Both the position numbers and the translations under genes were made by a program. From Fomes fomentarius (taxonomy: Eukaryota > Basidiomycota > Agaricomycetes > Polyporales > Polyporaceae): 64,000 nt of DNA. Below are positions 1 to 12,297 of this stretch, piece after piece (within the stretch, counting starts at the first letter, position 1; the number at the start of each line of letters is the position of its first letter). The stretch spans positions 682,001 through 746,000 of the forward strand of contig JABYQN010000007.1 of the NCBI GenBank assembly GCA_022606135.1, in the 5' to 3' direction. Under the pieces are notes generated by a model. That model had not been told where the DNA came from, made no database searches, and saw only the letters and a list, made by a program, of their open reading frames with translations.

Positions 1-3000
1 GGCGGTTCGATTTCGATTCGCGCCAGGTCGAACGAAGGTCGAAGTTCGAAGTTCGAGGTCGAGGGGCAGTGCACCCGGTGCACGCTTGTACCAGACCCTA
101 TTGTATACGTGACTTACTTGGGGGTTGGAGAAGGCTGCTACATCCCTAGGAACACGAACCACGGACGCAGTCGATTTGCTGGTGATACTGCCGCTGCCCG
201 ATGCTAGTACCAGTGCCAGTGTCAGTGCTCATCACCGTATTTCACCAAATTTCAGCTGGAGTCTCGAATTAACGTGTGGGGCACTGTGGATCTGTGGAGC
301 ACGTCAGTCAGCCATGTATTTGGACACTTGAGCAAAATGAAGAGGCGGTGCGAGTTGCGACCTCGGCCGGATTTTGGTATTATGTTCATGTCGGTATGTA
401 CTCGTCACGCAGCAAGTACTCGGTATTCAGTTATCAGCATTTGCTTGCTCCGCCAGCTGCGGCTCCCATCGGATCCGTATCGCGTGTACCCATCCATCCA
501 TCCATTCATCCATGGATGTCCGAGATGAGATGCCATCGTTGACAGTCGCCGGTCACGGCCCCGGCCTCGGAGATGCATGGCGTTGTGCACATGGAGACCC
601 GTGACATTATAGATGTAAATGGTAGATGCACAGAAGGCATGTCCGTGCGCACATGCATGCCCGTCGATGCCCATTGTTCCGCTCTCACGGAGGGACGCGG
701 ACGCGGACGCTGTGAGCGGAGTGGCGGAGTGAAGAGGTGAAAGGGTGGAGGAGTGGAGGAAGGATAACTTGAAGCAAGTCGACAAGTCTATGTCGAGACT
801 TAACTGGGCTCCTGCCCGATCGGGCGCAACAGCACAGGCCTCGATTTGGGATTCGCATTCAATATTCAGCCCGCACTGGGCCTCGTGATTGGGGAGTGGG
901 AGCGTTGATGCAGATGGATGTGAGTGGGATGGCAGTGAAATCGATGATGCATGAGAATCACTAGTACTAGTATTAGTACCGCGCGTGTTACTAGCTCGAG
1001 ACATTTTGTCGGCTGCGGAGCACGCGTACGAATTGCCTAGGACCAAGGCGCCTGAGAAGGTGCTGGTCTCACGCAGTACGCGGCCAAGTACTGACGCCGT
1101 TCAGGTGTGTCTTTCGGATTAATCGCGAGCGTACTTGAGTATGCTTATGTCGCAGTATGCCATGTCAGATCGACCGAGGACAACGAGCGAGCGGGTGCGC
1201 ATTGCGCATCCTCCACAGAGAACTATAAGTGGAGTCGGCTGCCAGACTGCAGTTGGCTGAGAACTCGGGCGTGGAGGGCATGTCTGTCCGCGCACACAGG
1301 CTTCGGCATCTGCCTGCTCCGCGCCCTTTTTCACGCGCATGCCAAACGGCGTGCGACAAGAATTGAAGAATAGAGCGAGGGGGAACATAGGATCTGCTTG
1401 ATCACAAAAACATACGCCAGGGCCCAATCGGACCCGGTGCCTCTACTACCAAGTTCGACCGACGTCTGGGCCGGCTGACGTCGTTGGTGCACCCCCTTCC
1501 GCTCCTCACACTCGTCCACCGTCAGCCAGAGAAGCTCGCATCGGAGCCGGAGAGAACCACCCGGCGAACGACCGTACAGAGCTCTTGAGTAGCCGTTGTG
1601 GGCGCGCGAAAAAGGCTCACCTCCCACTCTGCCTGACCGGGCAGTCGTTCTATGCATCGCGCGCGCGCGTGGCAGCAGATCGTTCGAGGGGGCCCGCGAA
1701 CGAGTTTCAGCATACCATACATAACGTACGGTGCGCTCCCGAGCGGAAGCTTGCAGAACGCTGCGAAGGCCTGGGTACTGGGCACGTACGATGCCGGCGG
1801 GGCTGCAAAGCTCGCCCGTCGTGACAGAGTGCGAGAGCGTGTGGGAGCTTGCTCGTGCTGGACAGCTGGGGCTGGAGAGAGAGATGCCTGCGGCGCGATG
1901 GGAGAATGCCGGCGAAAGCTTCGCGGAACGACCAGCCCCCGCTCCAGCCTTCTCGCAGAGCCCCCGTCTGAGAGTGTTCGGTACCCGATGCGGTGCGGCC
2001 GCGAGCAGCTCGCGTCCTTCTGTTCCTACACCGCGTTCCGGCTTCGTGTGGAGCTCTTCATCGGCTTGTAGGCTTATCTTCTGCGCGTGTTCGGGATGCG
2101 TCTTCGCATCGGGCGCATGCTACTCCTCGAAGGTCGTCAGCCTGTCCGCCGGCAATGCCTGAAGCACTACCCAGGGCTTCTCCGAGATCCAGGTAGGAGC
2201 GATCACCTCCTCCCGCCCAGAGAAGACACTTACCTTTCAGCAAACGAAGCCAGGATAAGTCTGACAGGGTCCACGACGTCCATCGACCGTACCGAAAGAG
2301 GGAAGCCATCCAACCAGCCCGCCGAACGACCGAGCGTAGATGGCAGGCGAATCGTCGGGCGGGCCTACAACGTCCCGCGGCCGAACGCTGGACGCGACGC
2401 ACTGACACACACTGGGACTGTCCTGAGATTCAGAACACCATACAGAACGCGTCGGACGCTCGGCCGTCCGGCGTTGTGCATGTGCGCATGCACGTACGTA
2501 CGTTATAGGAGATATCGTGCAAGCACTCGTGCGCGCGCCGGTGACCCACCGTCCGCACGGTGCATCATGCATCGTATCGCGCGCAGATTCCCAGAGCGGC
2601 GCACGATTACTCGGCCCTGTGCGCGATGAGGGGCCGAGTGAGCTTGCCACAGCGGGGCCGGCGGGCATGGACGCGTAAGACGTGCGACGTGCGATGCGGG
2701 GCGAGCCAATCCGATTGCGAGGCGGAGCGTGGCGCAATGTCCCATGTCCATAGGAAATGCGGGGGAGGCGAGCGGTGGCCGCCTCCCGTGCCAGTGCCCC
2801 AGTGCCCCATGCCCCGTGCTCAGTGCGCCGGCGGAAGAGCGAGCTCATCTCCATTGCGAGACTTGTCCGTGTCGCTAGGAGGCGTCTTACGCGGGACGGG
2901 AGGTGCGCGCGACGCCCGCAGCATTTGTCACATATCTGCCTCACGGAATTGCGCGGGCATGTACATGTGTGGCGGGCTCGACGCGATGACAGCGCACGGG

Positions 3001-6000
3001 TACGCGGGCGACGGCGACCTGTGTTTGTATACGTACGTATGTATTGGACGGCGAGCAGTGCCAGTGTGCGTTACGGTATGGCCTGCGATAGGAGTTTGGA
3101 GAGCCCCGGGGGGGCTCGGGAGTATGCGAACGGGCATACGCAACGCGGAAGGAGGATGCACCATGCATAGGCCGTTCCTGCGATTACTATTAGTAGTGTT
3201 TGTCAAACACACTGCGCTTGTCGAACCGTCGAAGACCTGGTGTTGTACCTCCTGGGTCGTCTTGACCCCTAAGCAGGCCTATTGTTGTGCCAGTTGCCCG
3301 AGCAGGTATGCACGTATTCATGTCGCTCCTGGAATGATGCCGCCGTCGTATACACCTCATTGCTCGGCATATGCGCACGTTGACTTGCAGATGGCGGTTC
3401 AGTGAGTAGTAACATGGCAAGTAATCGTCCGTACCGGGTAACCGCTGGAAACGTGCAAGTTGCTTCCGTGACCGTACCAGCCGAAGGCGCTGGCGCGCAG
3501 CATCCCGACCAGGTTCCCGGTGAATGGCGCGAAGCGCCCATGTCGTGAGCGACGGTCTAGCGGTGGCGTTACGGTACAAGTCACGGTGAAGTATTCAGTC
3601 CTACTAGTTCTCAGTCAGGCCCACCCCGTCCGCCTTCGAGCTCCCTCACTTGCGCAGCGTGCGATGTCGAAACAAGCTCTTCTAAGACACAGGCGGATTG
3701 TCCGGTGCGCAGCTGGCATGGGAAGCAAAAGCGCAATGACGGTCGCGCCACAGTGTCCATGTAAACTGACAAGTGAAAGGATATATGTATACATGAAGGC
3801 ACCGGTCAACGGAGCACAGTGCTAATAGTGCCCCAGTACTTAGTAGTAAGTAAATACTAGTACATACTTACCTGAGGAAGCCCTTACTTACTCGACGACT
3901 ATGAGCCGAACGTCCTCGCCATTGGCCTGATCCGTTTTGGGTTTTTGCCTCCGCGACCGTCCACGCGGACGACGACCCTTGTTGCAATTGGTCAAACAGG
4001 TTATATGTATACGCGTCGCCTCGCCTCGCTTCTTGTCCCCTGAACCCTGAGATGTGATAAGTAGGGCGTGATTCCTGAAGGTTGAAAGATGCGAGACAGA
4101 TTAGATGTACATACATAATCTGCCCTGTCGTTGCCGCGTCCAATACTTACACATCGCCTCCAGTGTGGCGCTTGGCCGTCCGGCCGTGCTCGCGCACGGA
4201 TAAGCCCACCTCCTTTCAAAGCTTGTCCGAGAGCGTCGACACAGGTGTGGAGCAAGGGGGGAAAGGGGGAAGCTTGGGAGAGGAGGGGGAGCAGGATAGC
4301 CGTCTCAACAGCGGCCCGCCTCGCCTCGCCTCGGTTGCGTCGGGCGCGCTGAGCCCGCCGGGTAAGCAACGGGTTGCTCAAAAGACCAAGCTACGCGAGC
4401 GAGCTAGTACTTACTTGTACTTACCTGCGCGCGCGCGCGGTGGCGGGGAAATAAGTTCAAGTGGGATGCCTTGAAAAATTGAGTTCGATCCGTTCGGTTA
4501 CCGGTATACGCCGCCGTCCTCCGCGACGTCGCTCATTTCGCGTTGGCCTGTGCGCATGAGAGAGCATGGAGAGAGTATGAATGATGAGAACCTTCAGGCT
4601 TCAGCTGACACTGAGGAGTCACGACGCGTACGGCGGCCGGGTGGAAAGCGAACCTTGGGTGGGGATCCGGAATCACTGCAGGCAAACAGTACTAGTGCCA
4701 GCAGCCTGCCAGGGGGGAACTCGAAAGGCTGCATGGCCCCAGTGGCGCACGACGTACATAAGAGAAACAGCGGGAGCAGCGCAGCGCTGGGTTCTGAGAA
4801 CTCAGAACGGAGGGGCGAGGTAGGAAGGAGATCTAGCTGCAGAAGGCTTCGAATGAGTGTAAAAAGTGTTCGAATTGCGGGGCCTCTTCCTTCCTCAAGG
4901 CTCAGCCTGCCAAGTATGTACTTACTGCCACCCGCAGCGTGCACCTGCAGCCGCGGCCTGCAGTCTGCCCAGTCTGCAGATGCGGCGGCGCCTTCATGCA
5001 GAGTTGGAACTTTAACTTTGTGTGGACGGCAGATCTGCTACTGGTCCACCGTGGGTCTATCGGTACTAGTAGTAGTAGTACCACTACTGCGCAGCGGCGG
5101 CGTCGAACGCTGTCGCAGTGTCGCAGCCCTTCCCCCTTCTTGAGCCTAACTGCTGTAAAATCACTTGAAGACTAAGCGGCGAGTCCATAGTGAGGCATCC
5201 AAGTCCAAGAGCATCAAGCACATGCACGTCGATTATTGATTATGGCCGCGGAGGTAAACGACTATCTAACGAGCGCCGGAAGCATTTTCGCGACGCGAGC
5301 GGCGAGGGGGACAACTTATATACAAGTGCCGAAGCGTGCACGTGGGGGGTGATCAATATCAATCGCAAGCGTCCTCGCCGTCCCTGTGTGGCGGGCGTTC
5401 GGGAATCGCAAGTGTATATCACCCACCCGACGCAAGCAACCCCACAGCACGGCGCGATCGAATCATCGAGCGGCGGGGGGGAGCCCAGCAGACTGGAGGC
5501 TTCCGCAAGCTTGAGCTGGCCAGTGGTAGCGTGCGCCGTTTGCTCGTTGCGCGATAAGTACAAGTACAGTTACTTATATGCGAGATCAGTTCGGGATTCG
5601 GGACTCGGGACTCGGGGACGGTCGCTACGTATGGATATTGGGCCAGGGTATTTTCACATGTGCCATTGTGCACCTGAGGGGGGTGTTTGAGGGTGCTGGC
5701 GGTCTACATTGTAGGGGTTGGTTGATCTACAGTACATCCCGAGTGAATCCCGAGTGAATCTGAACGAGGCTCGTAATGAGATCGGGAATGTTGAAACAGG
5801 AGACACACTGTTATTTATGAGCCGGGGTGCACTCTTTCCGAGACGTCTGTCTGTCATGACTTGCTTAACGGAATCCAAATCGGTTGTGAGTACACGGAGA
5901 GCTTCCAAGAGAGGAACGGAGCGTCGGTTAGTGGGGGAATGCATAGCAGCCAATATAATGCAGAGCTGTTCACTAGTACTGTAACTGTCAGCGTTGCATG

Positions 6001-7300
6001 ACATTCAAGTATGAACCCTATAATTCATGGATTGGTTGGGCTGAGGCTCTCTCGTGGCCGACGGATGCGTACTACGAGTACAGAGTACTGAGTTGCGATC
6101 CTGTGCGGTCCCGTCGAGTGGATTGCTGCCGCTGCGGCATAAGACGCGTACATCGCGTAGCAGCCAGGCCCGGGCGACAGCGCAAAGCAGTACTTTAACT
6201 TACAGGTCGACCAGTCCGGATCCGCAGCGGTGCAGTGACCGCGTTCCGTGGACCAGTACGATCTCTCGACTCGAGGCTGATAATCCGCGATCGCGCACTG
6301 CCTATCGAGTTACCTCGCATGACCAACAGGAAACTCAAACACACTTACGGGCCACGGCCCAAGTTCGCGACGAGAGTGGAGCAAGCACAGACAAGCACTG
6401 ACTGCCACACTGCCTTCTTTAGACCACATCGTGGTTCCATAGTGCCACTTGCGGGCCGAGGCTGTCCCGCAAGTCTCGGATGGCACGATGCCAACGGCCA
6501 CAAAAGACTACCTTTGTCTGCTATGAGTAGATGGTGGTCGTGGTGCATGAGATGGGCGCCAGTGCCACTGCAGCGTGCATCCCGAGGAGTGCTGAAAAGG
6601 GATAGCACCGTAGCTGGATGGTCTAAGTCGACACGGGCCCGGTTCGAGATAATCGCGTGTGGGTGGACGTGGGCGTGCATGACAACGCCATGTGTGCTGT
6701 GGACGGATCACTTCACGGACGGACGGATAGGCACAGCTCGCTCAGGCTGCTGGCGTTGGTAACTCGGATATACATACATAGCTGAAAGTCACAGGCACCG
6801 TGCAGCACGCGCGTGTCGATCGTGATCAGTACGCGGTCAGTGTTTGATGCTCAGGGATCACGTCGGTGCATAGGAGCGGGAGCGTAGGCGTATCTGGATC
6901 TGGCGCAAGTGAGAGCTGTAGGGGAAGGAGCTGAGGAAACACGGCGCAGGTTTGTCGGAGCCACGACCGGACGAGACGGGATGCGCGTGCGCGCGCACGT
7001 AAGGTCCTACAACTTGCAAGAATGTCTTAGAACGCGTGTGCGCGCACTTGACTATGTATGTCGTGAATAGTGACTACTTACAAGCGTGCATGCACACTTC
7101 GCTCGGAATACGGATCGTGGCCGTGGCCACAATGGATCTGCAGACGTCGAATTCGGGAATGGAACCCTATGCGGGGTAAGAGCCACAGAATGGGAGATGC
7201 AGAGACAGACGCGATAAGCTTAGACATTTGGAGTTTGGGTGAGCGAGGAAATCGAACGGGCTCGGGTGTGCAGACGACGTATGTATAGAGTACATAATCG
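1..7300. other. Gene-free GC-rich interval
   Basis: I find no open reading frame here that resembles a known protein or that is supported by a sensible set of short introns. The frames that are open are short and overlap on both strands, as expected for GC-rich noncoding DNA. The first 70 bases contain imperfect TTCGA-based repeats. The rest is scattered with GTAC, ACTAGT and GTAAGTA/TACTTAC words, for example around 3838-3880, 4405-4425 and 5064-5082. There are no telomere repeats, no tRNA or rRNA and no recognisable transposon protein. The interval could be intergenic or subtelomere-like DNA; the sequence does not decide. Confidence 0.5.
5064..5082. repeat. AGT trinucleotide microsatellite
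   Basis: A short run of AGT units flanked by GTAC, in noncoding DNA. It is one of several small simple repeats in the gene-free left part of the window. Confidence 0.6.
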
Positions 7301-8890
7301 CGATCGTATGACAAACGTTATGATGCGTGATACTTAGCATACGAGGCTACCAGCGTGGCACCGACAGTGATCGTCGGGAGTCCAAGTGAGGGAATCTGAG
7401 GGAATCCGGGTCGAGGAGCCGGAGAGCCTTGCGGACGCGACCAGGCACCGCTGGACGTGCGAGGAAATGGGAGAAGACAAGCGAGGGAAGCATGTGCGGC
7501 GGAGAGGTAGCGAAGGACTTGATTTGGATAGGGCGATGGGCATTGGTCCTTGGATATCGTGCGTGCGTATGTTGGCTGGAGCATGAATGATCAGGATGCG
7601 GTGCGACGAGAGATGGGCCGCGGAGACAGATGTAACATGAGGGCGACAGAGACAAGCGACTAACGGAGACGGAGACGGGACGTGCAAGAGGCCGGAGATG
7701 AAGACCATGGCGGTGGCATGGGAGACGAAATCACAGGAGAGGATTGGTTGGGATGCTCGAGTCAGATGGTCAGAGAGTCTGAGGGAGATGTGAGATGTCG
7801 ATGAGATGCGTCGGACACGGAGGCAGAGAGTCAGACATCAGACATCAGCCCATGTCGGCGAGAGATCCTGACATTGTATGTAGTATGCAGATGAGGCCCA
7901 CGAGCTGCGCAAGAAACATCGATATCTGTATAATGGACATGGGCATTCTACGAAAATGCGGAAAATGCAGGCGCGTCCCATCAGGGCCCGGAAAGTGATG
8001 AGAACGATATCGGAGAGGGATGGTCGAGTGATCACGATGGTGCGATGAGATGAGATTATTATGGTAGTGCGTGCGTGTGGATGGGAGAGATAGGATAGGC
8101 GACGAGGGGTAGGTGGGTGAGAATAACTGAGGGCAGGAGACACGGGATTGGCTGAGACGGGGACTGGACGAGAGAAAGCGCACACAGTGTGGCACACGAT
8201 GAAAGGTTGCAAAAGAGGAGGGGCAAGGTGAGTAGCGGGGGAGAGTGGGGCGAGAGGGGGTAGCATAGGACGAGTGGAAGGGTCCGAGGGGCAAACGGAG
8301 CGCGGGGCGAGATGCGGGGAAGTCGGCGCCTGATTCGCAGAGAGTCGGGGATGGGCGGGAGAGGGAGAGCACAGAGCGTCCCGATGCCGTAACCTGGAGA
8401 TGGCCGAGTGCGCGCGCCTCCGAGAAAATCCGGGGGAGGCGAATGCGCCGACATCCATCCGTAGGCGTGCCGCCCAGTGCAGCGCGGACCGTCGCTACCT
8501 GTGAGCCGGCGGTGCTGGCAGCAGTGGACGAAGCGACAAGACGACAAGATGTGGATGGAGAGAGACAGATTTGGCGGATAGAAAGGACGTGAGCGAGATA
8601 GGGACGGAGATGGCGGGGAATGGACTCTGCCTGGAGGAGGGACTGCAGGCAGCGCAGACGCAGGCGGGCAAGGACGTAATGGTAGAAAATGGGAGGAACG
8701 AGGGGATTGGGCGGCCCAAGGTCTGGACTGATTGGTCAACGGCGCTATTGGTTCGGCAAAAAGCTGGGAATCGGATCGGTGTCTTATGCGGCCCAATGAG
8801 ACGCGGATGCCAAATCGGGGTCCACGAGATTTGGGATCTCCCGCGTCTGAAACACCCTCCCACAAAATAAATAATAAACTAATTGTGGAC
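7300..8890. other. Polypurine-skewed stretch upstream of the Ecl1-type gene
   Basis: The + strand is dominated by A and G over about 1.5 kb, with GGAGA, GAGATG and GGAGACGG words repeated many times. All three minus-strand frames are open over long parts of it (for example 8458 down to 7838), which is what a C/T-rich strand produces by composition and is not evidence of a protein. The end of the stretch lies next to the promoter of the gene starting at 8974, which is pyrimidine-rich in the sense direction. A divergent noncoding transcript on the minus strand is possible, but this is inference. Confidence 0.5.
8706..8751 (-). promoter_or_regulatory. Three inverted CCAAT boxes
   Basis: ATTGG (CCAAT on the minus strand) occurs at about 8706-8710, 8731-8735 and 8747-8751, roughly 220-270 bases before the start codon at 8974. 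CCAAT elements are common in fungal promoters and bind the Hap complex. The spacing fits a promoter for the downstream gene. Confidence 0.4.
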
Positions 8891-8914
8891 GCGGGCACCG
8901 GCAGGAATCTCTGG

Positions 8915-8921
8915 TTATAAG
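8915..8921 (+). promoter_or_regulatory. TATA-like box of the Ecl1-type gene
   Basis: TTATAAG lies about 55 bases before the start codon at 8974 and is followed by a C/T-rich stretch ending in CACC ATGG. A TATA element followed by a pyrimidine tract is a common fungal promoter layout. Confidence 0.45.
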
Positions 8922-8973
8922 ACCGGGCACGATCTCCCTCAGCCCTCTTCCCCGACAATCCTCCCCCGACACC

Positions 8974-10784
8974 ATGGATCCCGTCGACATCCCCTTCGAC
9001 TCCATCTGGTGTCCTGTCTGCTCGCGCCAAATCGTGCCCAAACGCCTCCATGTTCCAGTCACTCCCCAACCTACCCCTGCTCCCCCCGCCTCCCCCACTG
9101 CTACTCGTGAGCACCACCGCCACCATGTCTTTGTCCGCGCTTCTCATCCTCGCCCCACAGATTCCAAAACCACACAGCAGCACGATGCCTCTGCACGCCT
9201 CGCCCGCGGCAAGACGGGCACCATTCGCCCTAGGGCGCAAGGCCTCGTCCACGGCACGGGTCGCGTAAAGCCCAACGGCGCCATCAAGCGCTCACCCACA
9301 AAGGATGTTCAGCAGCAATCCAAGTCTGACGCGATGCCACCTCCCTCCAGACCTGCTGCACCTGTTCGCCACCGAACTGTCATCGACCAGACTCCTGCTC
9401 CCCTCTACTGCTCCGACGAGTGTCGCCTCGCGGACCTCCAATCAATCCACAGTGCCATTGATATCAAGTACAACCCCGACCGGTGTACTTCCCCCAAACT
9501 CCCTCCTGTTCCCCCGAACTCGGTCACTGAGCTCTCATCATCTCAGGACGACAGTGATTGTTCCAGCGGTGCGTCATACGAGTCGCATTCATCTATCTCC
9601 TCCCCTACCACCACCGCCGCTGTGGCACACGCCCCATCACCTCACAAGGGTGACCTCCATGCCGACGCATATTCGCGTCTGTCCGCGTTCTACGGGTTCG
9701 CTCCCCTCCCTCCTCCTCCACCCTTCACGCGCAAGAGCGACTCGTCTGATGAAGAGTGCGCGCCTCGCTACGACGGCGGTATCATGATGGCTGCTCGCCG
9801 CATTCAGGCCGCGCTCTGTCCTGAGAAGCCCAAGCGTTCCTCCTGGGGCCTCCCCGTCCACAGCGAGCCTGAGGATGCGAACAAGCCTATCCCGGGCTGG
9901 ACCGATGGTTCCAACGCATGGCGCGCGAGTGTGTATGGCTTCGCGCCACCACGCGACTTCACTCGGACCGATCCTGACGATGCAGCCATACGCGCATATG
10001 GTTCGTACGTTGCCAGCCCTCATCGTTCGCGTGGCGTACATTCGACCCTCGGGGAAGGCAAGTCCGCAGTTGAGGGCAAGACTACCACCTCCACTTCTTC
10101 TCTTCCGTCGCGCGTCGTCGATACGTCCACGCAGGAACTTTACTCCCAATTCTCGGCTTCCTTCACCCGACGCTCCGAATCCCGGAGCTCTATTCATCGT
10201 GGTCAGACACTGTCCACATCCCCCACGGGTTCGGCGCGATCAGCTCTCGCCCGCGAGGTTTCCCTCCTTAAGCCTGGCGCTGAGGGACGCCTCTTGGTAC
10301 CGGATGTCAAGATGCGCCGTGTCAACTCCAGTGTTTCAAGCATCGATGGAAGCTCGGGTACCTCGTGGGGTAGCCAGAGCGCGGTGATGAGCACCATCAG
10401 CTCTGTCGGCCGGAGGCGCAGCCCTCTCAGTCGTCAGAACAGCGACGCTAGTGTCGACACCGTAGAGACTCAGAGTGAAGAGGACGAACTCGAGGCAGCT
10501 CGCGCAGCAGCATGCTCTCTCCCCAATGTCGCCAAGGCCCGCCCTACAGCCAGTGAGTATATGATCGTACATGTATGTGTGCTCAGCAGCTAATGTCCTC
10601 TTCAGCTCGGACTTGGAGCTACTCCTCTGAGACCTATACCTATCCGATCATGCGGACCGCACCCAAGAAGGAGAGACGAATTGAGCGGAGACTCGTCGGC
10701 GGCGTCGAGCAAGACGTTGAAGTCGAGGTCTTGATCGAGGAGCCTATCAAGAGGCTCTTCCTGTTCGGTGGCGCGCGCAATTAA
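8974..10784 (+). CDS. Ecl1-type zinc-binding life-span regulatory factor
   Basis: Likely a basidiomycete member of the Ecl1/Ecl2/Ecl3 family, small zinc-binding proteins of yeasts that extend chronological lifespan and act in the starvation response. The N-terminus carries a CPVC motif followed by RQI (about residues 13-19), and after a proline-rich linker comes YCSDECRLAD; together these give the four family cysteines. The remainder is a long Ser/Pro-rich, probably disordered region, making about 585 residues against roughly 80-90 in yeasts. Exon 1 runs 8974-10552, intron 10553-10605 (GTGAGT to TTCAG), exon 2 10606-10784. A further 54-nt in-frame intron at 9107-9160 (GTGAGC to CACAG) is likely and would remove a His-rich segment. 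The start has good context. Family assignment is by motif; the function is inferred. Confidence 0.72.
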
Positions 10785-11870
10785 ATGCAGCGAGGCTATG
10801 TCGCGAACGGCGGGCGAGGTATCGTCGTCGTCTTGTTAACCTGCATCATCCCTGCATCTGCATATACCGCAATCAAAGCATACCCCTCATTGTCGATACC
10901 TGGATACCTCCCCTCGCGCATACCCTCGCCGTCGCCTGGCGGCTTGCAAAGTCATTCCCTCCTTGCATCCCGTCTGCCGAACATCAATTCCTATCCGCTG
11001 CTCGTCGCATGCTGTCGAAGTCCGGTCTCTCCCTATCCTTATCCTCAACGCCTACCCTACCGCCGCAACTGTCCTTCTACCTTATCGCCCACATACTCGA
11101 CTATGCTATGGCCCGCCTACTCGCTCGCGCTGGTCATCTCTCTATCCTAATGCACCGCCCGCGACCACGCACAAAATGTTCCATAACCCGTGTATAATAT
11201 CTGTACCACCACTGCTTTCTTGGGGTCTTGGCCTACCGTCGGGTCTCGGGTGTCTTGGCTACCCTCTGGGGTAGGGACATGGATGCGCGTCACCGTCCGC
11301 CTTCGTCCTCTGCTAGTATGCGCTGCTTTAGGGCGACGCGCAGCAGTAGGATGTGTACATTCATCGTGTATCGGTATTTCGCTCGCTCGGCCCCTCGCTC
11401 GTTTTGGTCTCTCCCGTCTCTCGTCTCGTCGGCATCTACGTTCACCTTTCCTCTCCCTGTCGGGTTCGGATCTTCGTTCGGTTCGTTGATGAAAGGTTGT
11501 ATGAACTATCGTAGTACGCGTACCTATTATTCCGTCTGCTTCGTTGTACATGGTTGTTGCTCGCTTTGTCCTCTCTGTGCCAAGTCGTTCTTGGTTGTTT
11601 TCGTTGTACCAGTATCGCCGTCCTCGCCCTCGCGCATCTCATCGCATCGCACGCATCCTGCATCCCCCGCATCTCACATACACCATTTGCATCGGCTCTC
11701 GGGTACCGTACCACACACTCACAATCACACATTGCATACCACCCTACCGCATACGGCACGCATACGATGATACCGCGCAGGACATGAATTCCCATCGTTA
11801 TTCCTCGATCATCACATTCATCCAGTTGTACGACAAGCACAAGGTCGATTAGTATGATACAGTATGATAG
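10785..11870 (+). other. Pyrimidine-rich 3' flank, probable long 3' UTR
   Basis: About 1.1 kb after the stop codon at 10784 is rich in C and T on the + strand (CCTCGC, CTCTCC, TCGTTC words) and has open but repetitive, low-information frames in all + phases. Pyrimidine richness on the sense strand is shared with the 5' leader of the same gene. I see no protein family here. Most likely 3' UTR plus intergenic DNA. Confidence 0.4.
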
Positions 11871-12060
11871 TTAATGAACATCCATGGTTATTATCATGTG
11901 AAACAAAACAACTCGCCCTGCGTGTGTGTTTCGGCGTGTGGTCGACCTGAAGTTGAAGCCTTCGAATTCCTGAAGCTTGGAGTCCGCGCCGGGATGGGTG
12001 GAGTCATTAGGCCGTTGGGCAGCAGCGGACTGCGCAATCGAGCAAGTTCCGAGCGCGAGC

Positions 12061-12080
12061 TGAGCTTGAGCTTGAGCTTG
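12061..12080. repeat. TGAGCT hexanucleotide repeat
   Basis: Three full TGAGCT units and a partial one in noncoding DNA. Confidence 0.7.
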
Positions 12081-12250
12081 GAAAATGGAGGGAGGCGGCG
12101 GCTGCTGCGAGTCTCCATATCCGAGCGCGCCTCGCAGCCAGAAATCACATTCCACGTTCATGCATTCCGTAGCATGGTCCGTCTCGCTGCACGCAAACGG
12201 ACCTGGGGGGCCGGTGCGCGAGGGGCGGGCCTCCGACTCGGAATGCATTT

Positions 12251-12297
12251 CATTCGTCCGTTCGTTCATTCGCTCGTTCGCTCGTTCGGTCGATCGT
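12251..12297. repeat. TTCG-based tetranucleotide repeat
   Basis: About 47 bases of imperfect TTCG, CTCG and TTCA units in noncoding DNA. Confidence 0.65.

Noticed and set aside
1..70. TTCGA-rich repeats at the window start as a telomere or centromere
   Set aside because: They are short and unlike fungal telomere repeats (TTAGGG); nothing else supports a chromosome end.
405..1046. A 213-codon minus-strand frame near the left edge
   Set aside because: Ser/Thr/His-rich without domain or intron support; several overlapping frames are also open.
8059..9252. A 397-codon open frame on the minus strand across the Ecl1-type promoter
   Set aside because: The strand is C/T-rich, neighbouring frames are open as well, the peptide is Pro/Ser/Leu-rich noise and it overlaps the start of a convincing + strand gene.
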